Origin: Halobacillus salinus
Lineage (GTDB): Bacteria; Bacillota; Bacilli; Bacillales; Halobacillaceae
Reading direction: 5' to 3'
NCBI RefSeq assembly: GCF_004684905.1
Contig: NZ_SRJC01000001.1
Span: forward strand, 62,001-126,000
DNA: 64,000 nucleotides
In this document: positions 18,037 through 27,855 of the stretch, in pieces
Numbering within the stretch: position 1 is the stretch's first letter
How the letters are laid out: every line of letters starts with the position of its first letter
Notes under the pieces: model-generated
Database searches by the model: none
The model's input: the letters and a program-made list of their open reading frames with translations, nothing else
Told to the model about the DNA's origin: nothing
Made by a program: the position numbers and the translations under genes

Positions 18037-19261
18037 GTCCTTCCCATCATTTTACTTTTATCCAAAGAAAGTAACAGAAGAGACGAAACGTATTTACAAT
18101 TTGTACAAAAACGCCGGAGAAGCATCAAATTTCATGAAAAGAAAAGAATTACCGAAGCTAATTGAGGAAATTCGTAAACTCCCATACCAAGAGCCAGTAT
18201 TGAAAGAGTATGCTGAAAAGTTAATCAGCTTGGAAATAAGTATTCTTTCATCAGAATACCCTTATGAGTTGAGCAATGAGGAGCACTTTCTCGATAAGGT
18301 TGTAATAGTTCTTACTCACTCATACAACCGTATTGTAGGCAGCCGCTTTTGGGGGCATTTACATGTCATTCCTGAAGATAAGCATGTCCATCAGATGTTG
18401 TCCGTCGTTTTTAAAGAGGAAGATCCACATTTTCTTTCCTTAAGATCAGACATTCGTAAGGAGTACAATCAAATCTTTTCTAAACCCGCAGGAGATGTCC
18501 TTAGGCTTATTGCTGAAAGACTTGGAAGTTTACCTCAACCTTTGGAAGAGAATTTTGAGAAGTGGATGGTTCAAGAGGGCAGTCGTCTTGAAAGAATGCT
18601 TTGGATTCTAATTCTCGGCAAATTTATGAGTCGTAAGGGATTTCTGGAGCATCAAAATTTGAAGCGTATTACTGAAGTTCTGGACACTTTCAACCCAGAC
18701 ACATATAAAAAGCTGATTATTCCTTATTTACAGTCAAACGATTTTCAAAACTTCAAGTCTGAATTAATGAAACAACTTATTGGTCGACTGGGGGATCCCA
18801 GGGAGACGACTAAAAAGTGGAGAAGTGTCCCTGGAAATGCAGTAAAAAAAGTTAAAAGTTGGCTTTACAAGTACGACTTGTTTCAGTTCCTAGACAGCGA
18901 GCGGTTTAAGTACTGGGAGAAATATGTCCCAAATATCAAAGCGCTGAATTTTGAACAGAATCCTCCAATGGCAGCGATGGAATTTGATCGTTTTGTTGTT
19001 TTGGAGTTCGGTAACACTGGAAATGCTGCCTACTTCTATGAAGTGGAAGGGTTCAATACTTATATCCTCCCTAAATTCAGCATTACGAATGTGGAGGGAG
19101 ACCTTAAAGATAAAGAAGCTCATTTTTATATTCATAAATTGTCCCATATATCTAACAGAGGGAGACCGACCTGGTATAACACCTTTGACGATTATATGGA
19201 ACACTTTATGAAGGGGGATTTTAAATACAGGAAATCTTCAAGTGGGGGGTGGAGACGATGA
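18029..19261 (+). CDS. zorC: Zorya ZorC, EH-signature-type protein
   Basis: A 410-residue soluble protein at the position and of about the length of ZorC in type I Zorya. The C-terminal third, with WEKYVPNIKALNFEQNPPMA and FGNTGNAAYFYE, resembles the EH_Signature domain. In the type I system ZorC works with ZorD on invading DNA. Assignment rests on context plus this domain. It overlaps zorB, and its stop shares ATGA with the likely zorD start. Confidence 0.8.
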   Translation: MSRSFPSFYFYPKKVTEETKRIYNLYKNAGEASNFMKRKELPKLIEEIRKLPYQEPVLKEYAEKLISLEISILSSEYPYELSNEEHFLDKVVIVLTHSYNRIVGSRFWGHLHVIPEDKHVHQMLSVVFKEEDPHFLSLRSDIRKEYNQIFSKPAGDVLRLIAERLGSLPQPLEENFEKWMVQEGSRLERMLWILILGKFMSRKGFLEHQNLKRITEVLDTFNPDTYKKLIIPYLQSNDFQNFKSELMKQLIGRLGDPRETTKKWRSVPGNAVKKVKSWLYKYDLFQFLDSERFKYWEKYVPNIKALNFEQNPPMAAMEFDRFVVLEFGNTGNAAYFYEVEGFNTYILPKFSITNVEGDLKDKEAHFYIHKLSHISNRGRPTWYNTFDDYMEHFMKGDFKYRKSSSGGWRR

Positions 19262-21948
19262 ACTTTTTTAATAGAAAAAAGAAGCATGGTATTGAAATTC
19301 ATAAACGGTTTGGAAATGAAGGTCTCCATATCTCAGTAATGAAGAAGGGAGAACTTCTTCCTCTACCATTGAATTTAAGATCAGATGAAATTGCTTCCTT
19401 AAATAACTTAGGAACTGTGTTGGAATTAGAAGAGCTCTTTTATGAAGGAATGTTGAAGGAGGAGGCGGAAGGTTATCTCCTTCCTTACGAACAGGTTTAT
19501 AACCTGACAGAAGAAAGTCGCGCCCTTCTGGGGTTACCAGTTAGAACAGTCCCGCTTTTTATAAAGCTTGATTCGAAAGGCTTTGTCAGTTCGTCAAACT
19601 TCCGATTGGAAGCAAAGTATGGAACTGAAGACCAGCCGAACCTTTATAAGGTAAGCGGGAAACACGGTCCATTTATCTTATCTCCGGGGAAAGATGCCAT
19701 TCTTATCCCGAAAGAACAACACGATTTTATGTCGTTAGTAGAACTTCCTCTTCCGGACCGTAGCAGCCAGTCTTTGTTTTACCATATTGCTGAAGTCAAA
19801 AAGCTTGCTGATCAGCTGGAAATTCCTGTGAGTGAACATCTAAAAAGGGAGCAGTATGAGTTCATCGAAGAGATGGAGTTGGATGTTCATAGGGACTCAG
19901 CCGGTATCTCAGTCACTTCACTCTATAAGCATGACAAACTTAGTGACAGTACCCTATCGAATCCTGATCTTACAAGAGCAGGGTATGGTCAGTTGGATGG
20001 GAAGAGAGTATTTGTGGCTAATGAGACGAAAAAAAAAGCCCAATCCATTCAACAACTAGATAAGATAAAAGGAGATGATATTCCGAGGTTTGTTCAAAAC
20101 CCTGAAGGTTTTCTCCCTGAGGATATTGCGTATTCGCGTGATCTTTTTGGAGATAGAGTGAAAAACCTTGGCATACGTGTTTACAAAGCTTCTCCTTATA
20201 TACATGCAAAAGAGTCCAACAATGGATGGTTTGATTTTGAGACAGGATTTCAATTCAAAGATGACGGAGGAGAGACCATTTTTTCTGAAGGGGAGGACTT
20301 CTTTTCCGAAGATGGCAGTCAATCATTTAAACAAGTGGATGAGGATATATTCGTCACGATTCCTGATCAGGTGCAGGAGTTCCAGGATCGTTCTAGAAGA
20401 TTGAAAGAGTTCAGTCAACAAGAATCAAATGCTAAAGCATACGTCTTGGAAATCTTCGAGAACTTGCAGAATGTTGAATACAATCAACCTTTGCAGGAAA
20501 TGAGAGAGGCCCTTCATGATAATAAGATAATTGATAAGACCCCACCTTCTATTTTTACTGCAACTCTGCGTCCTTTCCAAGAAGAAGGGTATGTATGGAT
20601 GAAGTCCCTTCGTCTCTCAGGGCATGGAGGTCTTCTGGCAGATGACATGGGTCTTGGGAAAACTATTCAGGTTATTGCATATTTAACCTATTTAAAAGAA
20701 CAAAGACAATTGACTCCCACCCTGCTAGTAGTTCCGAAAACGTTGATGGAGAATTGGCTGAAAGAGATAAAAAAATTTGCTCCGCTTTTAGCAGAGAACT
20801 GCATATGTCATATTGGGGCTGATCGCTTGAAGGACCCTGATTTGATCAGTCAGTACGATTTAGTATTCACTACCTATCAAACTCTGGTGAGGGATCAGAT
20901 CACTTTAGGTCAAGTAGATTGGCAGATGGTAATAGCGGATGAGGCTCAACACATCAAAAACCCATCAACCGGTGCTTCCGTTGTGCTTAAGGCATTGAAA
21001 AATAAAGGGCGAATAGCTTTGACCGGAACACCTGTAGAGAACAATTTATCGGAACTTTGGTCCATTGTAGACTATGTCCAGCCTGGTGTGTTAGGCAGTT
21101 TGAAATCATTCAAGGTCAGATACGAAAAACCACTACAAAATGAGAATGCCGACTTTGCTTCCATTCAATCAGACATTGAAAGCCAAGTTAGGTTTATTTA
21201 CAAAAGACGTACTAAACAAAACCAACTTAAAAAAGAACTACCCGCTAAAATTGAACATCATGGTGAATGGCTTGCGCCTCTTGGAAAACAACAACATCAT
21301 TTATATGGACAAATCCTCTATAGCATTCAAGCAAAACAAATTCCAGCCATTAGTGGTATACAGGAATTGAAAAAGTTATGTTCTCACCCAGGCTTAGTGG
21401 ATGCTGAAATGAAAACTTTGAAAGTAAAAGAAGTACCTAAGCTTTATGAAACTATTAAGTTATTGAAAGAAATTCAAACAACAAAAGAGAAGGTACTTAT
21501 CTTCACTGAATATCGACTGATGCAAATTATTCTTAAGCAAGCTATAGCTGATGAGTTTTCTATAAATCCAAAGATCATAAATGGAGCAACTGAATCACGT
21601 CAGTATTTGGTTGATAACTTTAATGAATTGGAGGGTTTTAACGTCCTCATTCTTTCACCGAGAGCTGCGGGAACTGGATTAACAATAACAGGGGCAAATC
21701 ATGTCATTCACTATACAAGATGGTGGAATCCGGCTGTTGAGAACCAAGCAACTGATCGAGCGTATCGCATTGGTCAAGATAAAGATGTTCATGTTTACTA
21801 TCCCATGGTCACCAGCGGAAAAGGAAACACGGTGGAGGTTGTAGTAAATAGGTTGTTAGAAGAAAAGAAAGCTTTAGCGGAAAATATTATTGTACCCAGT
21901 AAAGACTTGGATACAGATCAAATATTAAACGATATAACTATATCATGA
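19258..21948 (+). CDS. zorD: Zorya ZorD, SNF2-family helicase effector
   Basis: An 896-residue SF2 helicase. I prefer ATG 19258 (ATGA overlap with zorC) over GTG 19249, which lies inside the ribosome site. About 440 N-terminal residues precede a full SNF2 motor: Walker A DDMGLGKT near 463, DEAQH near 562, TGTPVENNLSELWS near 595, and the C-terminal lobe with RAAGTGLTITGAN near 803 and QATDRAYRIGQ near 832. The fusion of an N-terminal domain to a SNF2 motor matches ZorD. In type I Zorya it is recruited to degrade phage DNA. It is somewhat shorter than the E. coli protein. Confidence 0.88.
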   Translation: MNFFNRKKKHGIEIHKRFGNEGLHISVMKKGELLPLPLNLRSDEIASLNNLGTVLELEELFYEGMLKEEAEGYLLPYEQVYNLTEESRALLGLPVRTVPLFIKLDSKGFVSSSNFRLEAKYGTEDQPNLYKVSGKHGPFILSPGKDAILIPKEQHDFMSLVELPLPDRSSQSLFYHIAEVKKLADQLEIPVSEHLKREQYEFIEEMELDVHRDSAGISVTSLYKHDKLSDSTLSNPDLTRAGYGQLDGKRVFVANETKKKAQSIQQLDKIKGDDIPRFVQNPEGFLPEDIAYSRDLFGDRVKNLGIRVYKASPYIHAKESNNGWFDFETGFQFKDDGGETIFSEGEDFFSEDGSQSFKQVDEDIFVTIPDQVQEFQDRSRRLKEFSQQESNAKAYVLEIFENLQNVEYNQPLQEMREALHDNKIIDKTPPSIFTATLRPFQEEGYVWMKSLRLSGHGGLLADDMGLGKTIQVIAYLTYLKEQRQLTPTLLVVPKTLMENWLKEIKKFAPLLAENCICHIGADRLKDPDLISQYDLVFTTYQTLVRDQITLGQVDWQMVIADEAQHIKNPSTGASVVLKALKNKGRIALTGTPVENNLSELWSIVDYVQPGVLGSLKSFKVRYEKPLQNENADFASIQSDIESQVRFIYKRRTKQNQLKKELPAKIEHHGEWLAPLGKQQHHLYGQILYSIQAKQIPAISGIQELKKLCSHPGLVDAEMKTLKVKEVPKLYETIKLLKEIQTTKEKVLIFTEYRLMQIILKQAIADEFSINPKIINGATESRQYLVDNFNELEGFNVLILSPRAAGTGLTITGANHVIHYTRWWNPAVENQATDRAYRIGQDKDVHVYYPMVTSGKGNTVEVVVNRLLEEKKALAENIIVPSKDLDTDQILNDITIS

Positions 21949-22058
21949 AGTAAGAAGAAATAGTTTGCATTCATTGTTGATTGCAGATGTGCAAATTTTT
22001 GTATCCCGCTTATTTTATAGTGAAGGTAAAGTTAAAACGACCACAGGAGGATTTAGAA

Positions 22059-23108
22059 ATGGAACTCAACAACAGTACACGCATCCTGAAACTACAGGAA
22101 CTCCTCTCCCAGGAGACGGACGAATGGAACCAGCTCAGCATGAAAGAAATCGCCGAGAAACTGCGCTTCATCTTCGGCCCCGAAGCGAAATTCGACAGCC
22201 GTACATTGAAACGCGACATGAACACCCTGGGTGACGTCGGATTTGAAGTCATCGAAAACCCCGGCGAATTCAACAAAACGCTCTACAGCTACCAAGACCG
22301 CGTCTTCGAGACATACCAACTTCGGTTCCTGAACGACGCCGTCTTATCGGCACGATTCATACCGGAAAAGGACAAGAAGGAACTTATCAAGCGCCTGCGC
22401 CAGCTGACGAGCAAGCACATCGCCAAAACACTTCCTGATCCGGTCCTGTTCCACCAGACGTCAAGCGACCCTTACGAGCAGGTCAAAATCAACATTGATC
22501 ACGTACATACCGCAATATCGGAACGGAAAGTGCTGCACTACCAATACGGAAGCTACAACGTGAACAAGGAGTTCGAACTCCACCGCAACGGCGAAACCTA
22601 TGAAGTCGAACCGTACGCCCTGATCTGGCAGCAGGACTACTACTACCTGATCGGCTACTTCCGCGGCACAGGCGAAATGCGCCACTACCGCCTCGACCGC
22701 ATGCGCAACATCTCCGTCACAGAAGAGACGTTCAAGAAAGACCAGTTCGACCTGCAGAACTACGTCGACCAGAGCTTCCACATGTTCTCAGGCGAAGACA
22801 CACGCATCAAAGTCCAGTTCCACAAATCCCTGCTCAACGTCGTCATAGACCGATTCGGAATTGATGCCTCGATCAAACAGATTGATGAAGATCATTTTGA
22901 GCTTTCAACGAATGCGAAGATGAGTACTGGGCTTGTGGTTTGGATTATGCAGTGGGGGAGTAAGGCGAAGGTGGTGTCTCCTGAATCTCTTGTTGAATGG
23001 GTCAGAAGAGAAACGCGAGCCATGTATGAGCAATACTCTCCTGACAACGTGGAGGAAAAGCAAACACTGAATCATGAGATTGAAAGTGGGAGCGTTGATG
23101 AGTTGTAA
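22059..23108 (+). CDS. WYL-domain transcriptional regulator
   Basis: A 349-residue regulator. ATG 22059 is supported by AGGAGG 8 bases upstream; the longer frame has no site. It has an N-terminal winged helix (LSMKEIAEKLRF) and a central WYL domain (ALIWQQDYYYLIGYF, then RHYRLDRMRNI near 210-225), followed by a WCX-type C terminus. WYL regulators commonly control defence systems after sensing nucleic acid ligands. It lies 110 bases after zorD on the same strand and may govern Zorya. Composition is odd: bases 22059 to about 22860 are G+C-rich while the last 240 bases and zorD are AT-rich. Confidence 0.82.
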   Translation: MELNNSTRILKLQELLSQETDEWNQLSMKEIAEKLRFIFGPEAKFDSRTLKRDMNTLGDVGFEVIENPGEFNKTLYSYQDRVFETYQLRFLNDAVLSARFIPEKDKKELIKRLRQLTSKHIAKTLPDPVLFHQTSSDPYEQVKINIDHVHTAISERKVLHYQYGSYNVNKEFELHRNGETYEVEPYALIWQQDYYYLIGYFRGTGEMRHYRLDRMRNISVTEETFKKDQFDLQNYVDQSFHMFSGEDTRIKVQFHKSLLNVVIDRFGIDASIKQIDEDHFELSTNAKMSTGLVVWIMQWGSKAKVVSPESLVEWVRRETRAMYEQYSPDNVEEKQTLNHEIESGSVDEL

Positions 23109-23126
23109 AGATTACAAGGGGAGTAG

Positions 23127-23204
23127 ATGAATTCCAGAAATCGTAAGGCCATACAGAGAGCTAAAGAATTATTGAATCGTCTGGAGAAAGAGTCCTCTGA
23201 CTAG
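23127..23204 (+). CDS. Possible 25-residue peptide gene
   Basis: MNSRNRKAIQRAKELLNRLE… is a short basic amphipathic peptide frame, preceded by AAGGGGAG and placed 18 bases after the WYL gene. No family recognised. Confidence 0.3.
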   Translation: MNSRNRKAIQRAKELLNRLEKESSD

Positions 23205-23450
23205 TGAATGAAGTGTCAGGGAGTGAGGGGTCCTATGGAAAACCAAGGTGGAAAATGAAAGACCGTGAAGTTATTAGATTCCGGTTCCCCATTTTCTTAT
23301 ACAAATGCAGATTCATAGTCATTTTCTACGAGAATATCTATTCGTATGAAGAAATAGAATTGAGTCGCATTTTTCTACAAAAGGCTCCTCATAACGAAAT
23401 AATTCCAAAAAAATAAAAAAGTATCTTTTTTTATGACACCTAATGGGTCA

Positions 23451-23485
23451 CTCCCTTCGATTATAGTATCGAGGGATTTCTTTTT
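23451..23485. terminator. Terminator-like hairpin in a gene-poor stretch
   Basis: CTCCCTTCGAT faces ATCGAGGGA (one bulge), followed by TTTCTTTTTA. The surrounding bases 23205-23661 hold no gene I can support. Confidence 0.4.
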
Positions 23486-23661
23486 ATCCCAATAATGGGC
23501 GAACTTTAAAAAACAGTACAGGTAGATTGATCTGTTGATACGCTTCTCAGCCGCTATGTTTTGTGCTCACCCTGTAGAGTGTATTTACAAAATTCACAAA
23601 CAAAGCCGAATGTGACTCTCAGTACGTGGGCGGGTCATAGCTTCAATTAGAAGATTTTAGT

Positions 23662-23925
23662 ATGAAAAAATCATATGATCAATTAATTTAAGAAGCTGTT
23701 GGTAACCGAATACGCCACATGCATAAAGAGAAAAATCTAACTCAGGAATAACTAGCCTTCCAAGCAGACATCGACCGTACACATATGAGCTTTATAGAAA
23801 GAGGTCAGAAGTTTCAGTCTTTACTTACTTTATCGAATTGCGCACGTTCTTGAAGTTCACCAGGTTCCCTTTTGGTAGAGGTGGAAGAGTCTCCTGATCT
23901 ACCCGATGGAGGTGAGATCGATTAA
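23662..23925 (+). pseudogene. Decayed XRE-family regulator
   Basis: The frame from ATG 23662 spells MKKSYDQLI-stop-EAVGNRIRHMHKEKNLTQE-stop-LAFQADIDRTHMSFIERGQK, an unmistakable HTH_3 (XRE) domain broken by TAA at 23689 and 23749. The continuation LYRIAHVLEVH is in another frame (from about 23827), and the reading returns to LLVEVEESPD before the TAA at 23923. So at least two nonsense changes and compensating indels are present. The following 220 bases up to the terminator show no intact gene and may be debris of the same unit. Confidence 0.8.
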
Positions 23926-24145
23926 GAAGGAGTGGGTTTATCTAAACTGTGGCAAATCTACGTTGGTTCTTGAGATTTATGAAGTGGATCGATTTTTGAG
24001 AGTTCAGAGGTTGATGGGTTGTATTACAAATCAGAGGGTGAAGAGAAGAAGGGAGCTATAATCACCCTGTTCTCGATGATTCAGGACGCCGAAAATTGAA
24101 TGCTTATTAAAATATTAAACTTTGAAGGCTGAGTTGAAGAAAAAC

Positions 24146-24178
24146 GACCATCAAAGGAGGACCTGGATGGTCTTTTTT
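24146..24178 (+). terminator. Rho-independent terminator
   Basis: GACCATC pairs with GATGGTC, with AGG/CCT pairing in the loop, followed by TTTTTT. It faces the 3' end of the minus-strand PLD nuclease gene. Confidence 0.6.
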
Positions 24179-24264
24179 ACAGTTTTCAGCTTTTTCCAAA
24201 CATCTAGATTCTGTTTGAATCATTAGGTTTGTTCCTGAGCCCGCCTCTGACATCATTTGAAGAT

Positions 24265-25230
24265 TTACACCGAGAAATCTGCATGATACGTTCCTTCTTG
24301 AAGCAGTGTTAAAGCAATACTGTTTCTACCATATTGATCCAAGTGCTGTTTTGTAACCAGATCATCATCATTTAAACCTAACCTACTTCTAATGTAAGAC
24401 CCCAGTATGTTTTTGTTTGTCGAGGAACATAACTGTTTTGGATAATGAAATTGATTAAAGGCCTGAGTGCCCTCTAACACTCCCTTCATTAAGGTACCGT
24501 CATCCCATATGATATCTACAGCTTCATTTTTTCTACCAGTCCTGCCATCATCAGTAGCGGCTGCCAGCATTCTTTTAGGAGGGAATAGATAAGGGTGCTT
24601 TTTTAAATCTTCTATTCTAACAGCGATATAAGCATCGCCTTTAACAGTGTTTCCTTTACTGAACCCCCAGTTCAAACCACTTTTCTGGGGAACTTCATTC
24701 TTTTTTGGATTATAAAGCTTCATATCACATGAAGTAGTCGAACCAGAGTTTAAAGGACTATTCTTCAGTTTTGCTGTTGGTGGAGGCTCGGTAATCTCAT
24801 CACAGAGATAAGATTGAGGTTCTATTTGGCTGAGGTATTTGTTTAGGTCTTTAAAAGCTTGCTCTTTTGTCTCCGCGAGTGTCTCGCGAAAATTAACAGA
24901 GAGTCCGCTGGTACTGAAGTTGGCAGAACCTATCAGCGCGTACATAATTTCTCCGTTTTTTCTCCATATATAGCAGTTCGAATGCACGGGTACGTGTGAG
25001 TAGAGGATTTCATGTTGTGGCTCATGTAATTTTACCAGAGTATCGTGTAGGATTTTATGTATGGATTTAGTGCTGTACATCCCGTAGATAACTTTAGTGT
25101 GAATGTTCAAGTCCTTCAGATCCTGAACAGGTTTAGGGCTTATGTAACTGGATAGAATAATTAATTCATCGGAATCAATATCCATGTGTTTGTTTAATAC
25201 TTCTTGTTCTAAGTCTTCTGTAAAAAGCAT
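24265..25230 (-). CDS. NgoFVII-type restriction endonuclease with PLD-like nuclease domain
   Basis: I take the second of two close ATGs (25230, 321 residues), 9 bases after AGGAGG; ATG 25236 is also possible. The N-terminal domain has the phospholipase-D nuclease layout of NgoFVII/BfiI enzymes: VHSNCYIW near residue 88, then LIGSANFSTSG near 105. The canonical HxK reads H-S-N here, so the usual Lys is Asn. The C-terminal half (GLNWGFSKGN onward) would be the DNA-recognition domain. It diverges from the fused methyltransferase gene, with about 210 bases between them, the normal layout for a restriction enzyme and its protecting C5 methyltransferase. Confidence 0.78.
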   Translation of the reverse strand: MLFTEDLEQEVLNKHMDIDSDELIILSSYISPKPVQDLKDLNIHTKVIYGMYSTKSIHKILHDTLVKLHEPQHEILYSHVPVHSNCYIWRKNGEIMYALIGSANFSTSGLSVNFRETLAETKEQAFKDLNKYLSQIEPQSYLCDEITEPPPTAKLKNSPLNSGSTTSCDMKLYNPKKNEVPQKSGLNWGFSKGNTVKGDAYIAVRIEDLKKHPYLFPPKRMLAAATDDGRTGRKNEAVDIIWDDGTLMKGVLEGTQAFNQFHYPKQLCSSTNKNILGSYIRSRLGLNDDDLVTKQHLDQYGRNSIALTLLQEGTYHADFSV

Positions 25231-25443
25231 GTTCATTCCCCTCCTAAAAAAGTGTAATCCACCACACTTTAACATTAAGAACATCATTATGTAATGATTT
25301 AGGATGTTACCTAATACGAAGTTTCCCAACTGTGATTTGTATATTGAACTTATTCTGGAGATGTGTTATCTTTTCTTTGTTTTGATTATAAGCTATAATA
25401 AGATTAAAATAGCGAACGTATATTCTCGTTAAGGAGTATGGAA

Positions 25444-27810
25444 ATGCTAAAAACAAATAAATATAAACCGACAGTAATTGATTTGTTTTCAGGTTGCGGC
25501 GGTTTATCGTACGGTTTCATTCAAGCTGGTTATGAGGTTCTCCTTGGTGTTGATAATGACGATGCAGCTCTTGAAACCTTTGAGTATAATCATCCAGACG
25601 GGAAGTCATTGAATGCAGATTTGTCAAGCGAGGATTCAATAGAGCAGATTAGAAGTAGTATAAATAATAGAAAAGTAGATGTTATAGTGGGCGGTCCTCC
25701 CTGTCAGGGATTTTCACTTACAGGCTCACGGAAGGTGGATGATGAAAGAAACAAATTGTATTTAGGTATGGTGAGAGCCGTTGAGGCATTTAAGCCTGAA
25801 GCTTTTGTACTTGAGAATGTTCCTGGACTTGTTACTTTATTTAAAGGTAAGGCCAGAGAAAAAATTATTAATGACTTTGAAAGACTAGGTTATAACGTTG
25901 AAGATAAAATAATGACTGCAGCTGAGTACGGAGTTCCTCAAATGAGAAAAAGGGTAATTTTCGTAGGGACCTTAAAAGAGAACTTTAAGTTTCCGGAACC
26001 AATTTATTCCGAAGGGAATTTTATTTCAACGAAAGAGGCTATAAGCGACCTTCCATCTTTGGAAGATGACTTAGGTAAAGATGTAGCTGAGTATATATCC
26101 AAACCAAAAACTCCCTACCAAGTTAAAATGCGTACTCATTCTAATATCTTACACAATCATGTAGGTACCAAGCACACGGAGGAAGTAAAGAGTGTAATCA
26201 AACAAGTTCCAGATGGGGGAAACCATAAAGATTTACCGCCCGGTGTAGGTGAAAGCAGAAGGTTTAATGAAGCATGGACTCGGTATAACAGTAATAAACC
26301 TTCCAAAACAATTGATACCGGACACAGAAATCATTTTCACTATAAGCATGACCGAGTACCTACAGTGAGGGAAAATGCCCGTTTACAATCTTTCCCTGAT
26401 CATTTCCGTTTTATCGGAAATAAAACCCAACAGAATAGGCAGGTCGGCAATGCTGTTCCTCCTATTTTAGGGTTTCATATCGCGAAGGCATTGTTACATT
26501 ACGTGGAATCTCCTGTTGGTATTCCTGCGGGAGAACAAAACTTGAACGTGATCGATTTATTTGCTGGATGTGGAGGGCTTACAGAAGGGTTTAAGCAGAC
26601 TAATGCATTTAACACAATAGCAGCAGTGGAGTGGGAAAAGACTCCGCTTGAGAACTTAAATTATAGATTGAAAAATAAGTGGGGTATTACTGACGCTCAA
26701 AGAAGAACCATTCACTTTGACATCCAGAGAACCGATGAGCTGTTCCGTGGTTGGAATAACGATCCTGACTTTGGGGATGGAGAAGGATTGGATTCACTGG
26801 TCGCAGAATCTGGTGGAGTCGATGTGATTATCGGTGGTCCACCATGTCAGGCCTACTCTCTGGCAGGTCGTGTAAGAGATAAAGACGGGATGAAGAATGA
26901 CTATAGAAACTATCTTTTCGAAAGTTACCTTAAAGTAGTGGAAAGGTACAAGCCTAAGGTACTGATTTTTGAAAATGTGCAAGGTATGTTGAGTGCTAAG
27001 CCGGGAGGAACACCCATCAGCCAGCTCATTACTCAGGGGTTTGAAGATATCGGATATGAGTTGATAGGTGACATTAAGTCCAATGCTCTTATTGATATGA
27101 GTGAATATGGTGTGCCCCAGAAGAGAAAAAGGGTCATATTGGTAGCTGTTAACAAAAATACCTATAGTGACACTCAGAAGGTTCTCAGCACTTTTTATAA
27201 TGAAATTCTGCCGAAGTATAAAGAGGAACTCTCTACAGTGGAAGATGCAATAGCAGACCTGCCACCTTTAGTTCCATTGTCTGAAGAGGAAAAGCAAGGT
27301 GGAAGAAAAATGTCGCATAATCCAAAGGAGTACAACGTTCTTAATCATACTCCAAGGTTTCACAACCAAAGAGACATTAGTATATTTAAGGAGCTCGCTG
27401 AGGATTTGCAGGAGGGGACAAATCGATTTACCTCTTCTGAAGCTTTAAAGAATCTCTATACGGAGAAAACCGGTAAAACGTCAAATGTCCACAAATACTA
27501 TGTCCTAAGGTGGAACGAAGCCGGCAATACGATTCCTGCCCACCTTTATAAAGATGGATTGCGGCATATCCATCCTGATCCTGCTCAGGCAAGATCCATT
27601 ACAGTGCGTGAGGCAGCGAGACTTCAAACATTTCCTGATGACTACGAATTTACAGGTACTTCCTCAGATCAATATAAGATGATAGGGAATGCCGTCCCAC
27701 CCAAGTTTTCATACAAACTAGCGCAGGCGATTCTTGATCTCGTATTCAGCAGGTTTAATGCAGATGAATTCACTGAACAAATGAGTATGGAAAACAGTTT
27801 CTCTATATAA
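25444..27810 (+). CDS. Tandem-fused C5-cytosine DNA methyltransferase
   Basis: A 788-residue protein made of two complete C5-methyltransferases in a row. Unit 1: motif I DLFSGCGGLSYGF near residue 13, catalytic GGPPCQGFS near 84, ENVPG near 126, and QVGNAVPP near 335. Unit 2: motif I DLFAGCGGLTEGF near 368, GGPPCQAYS near 463, ENVQG near 508, and MIGNAVPP near 745. Both catalytic Cys residues are present, so each half should transfer a methyl group from SAM to cytosine, perhaps at two sites or on the two strands of an asymmetric site. ATG 25444 is better spaced from AAGGAG than ATG 25438. Confidence 0.92.
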   Translation: MLKTNKYKPTVIDLFSGCGGLSYGFIQAGYEVLLGVDNDDAALETFEYNHPDGKSLNADLSSEDSIEQIRSSINNRKVDVIVGGPPCQGFSLTGSRKVDDERNKLYLGMVRAVEAFKPEAFVLENVPGLVTLFKGKAREKIINDFERLGYNVEDKIMTAAEYGVPQMRKRVIFVGTLKENFKFPEPIYSEGNFISTKEAISDLPSLEDDLGKDVAEYISKPKTPYQVKMRTHSNILHNHVGTKHTEEVKSVIKQVPDGGNHKDLPPGVGESRRFNEAWTRYNSNKPSKTIDTGHRNHFHYKHDRVPTVRENARLQSFPDHFRFIGNKTQQNRQVGNAVPPILGFHIAKALLHYVESPVGIPAGEQNLNVIDLFAGCGGLTEGFKQTNAFNTIAAVEWEKTPLENLNYRLKNKWGITDAQRRTIHFDIQRTDELFRGWNNDPDFGDGEGLDSLVAESGGVDVIIGGPPCQAYSLAGRVRDKDGMKNDYRNYLFESYLKVVERYKPKVLIFENVQGMLSAKPGGTPISQLITQGFEDIGYELIGDIKSNALIDMSEYGVPQKRKRVILVAVNKNTYSDTQKVLSTFYNEILPKYKEELSTVEDAIADLPPLVPLSEEEKQGGRKMSHNPKEYNVLNHTPRFHNQRDISIFKELAEDLQEGTNRFTSSEALKNLYTEKTGKTSNVHKYYVLRWNEAGNTIPAHLYKDGLRHIHPDPAQARSITVREAARLQTFPDDYEFTGTSSDQYKMIGNAVPPKFSYKLAQAILDLVFSRFNADEFTEQMSMENSFSI

Positions 27811-27855
27811 ATAAAGAACATTCGTCATAAAGTGAATTCTGACCTGATTCAGCGG

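Noticed and set aside
23204-23416. 70-codon plus-strand frame after the WYL gene
   Set aside because: Starts at GTG without a ribosome site, has no domain, and lies in a stretch of decayed DNA.
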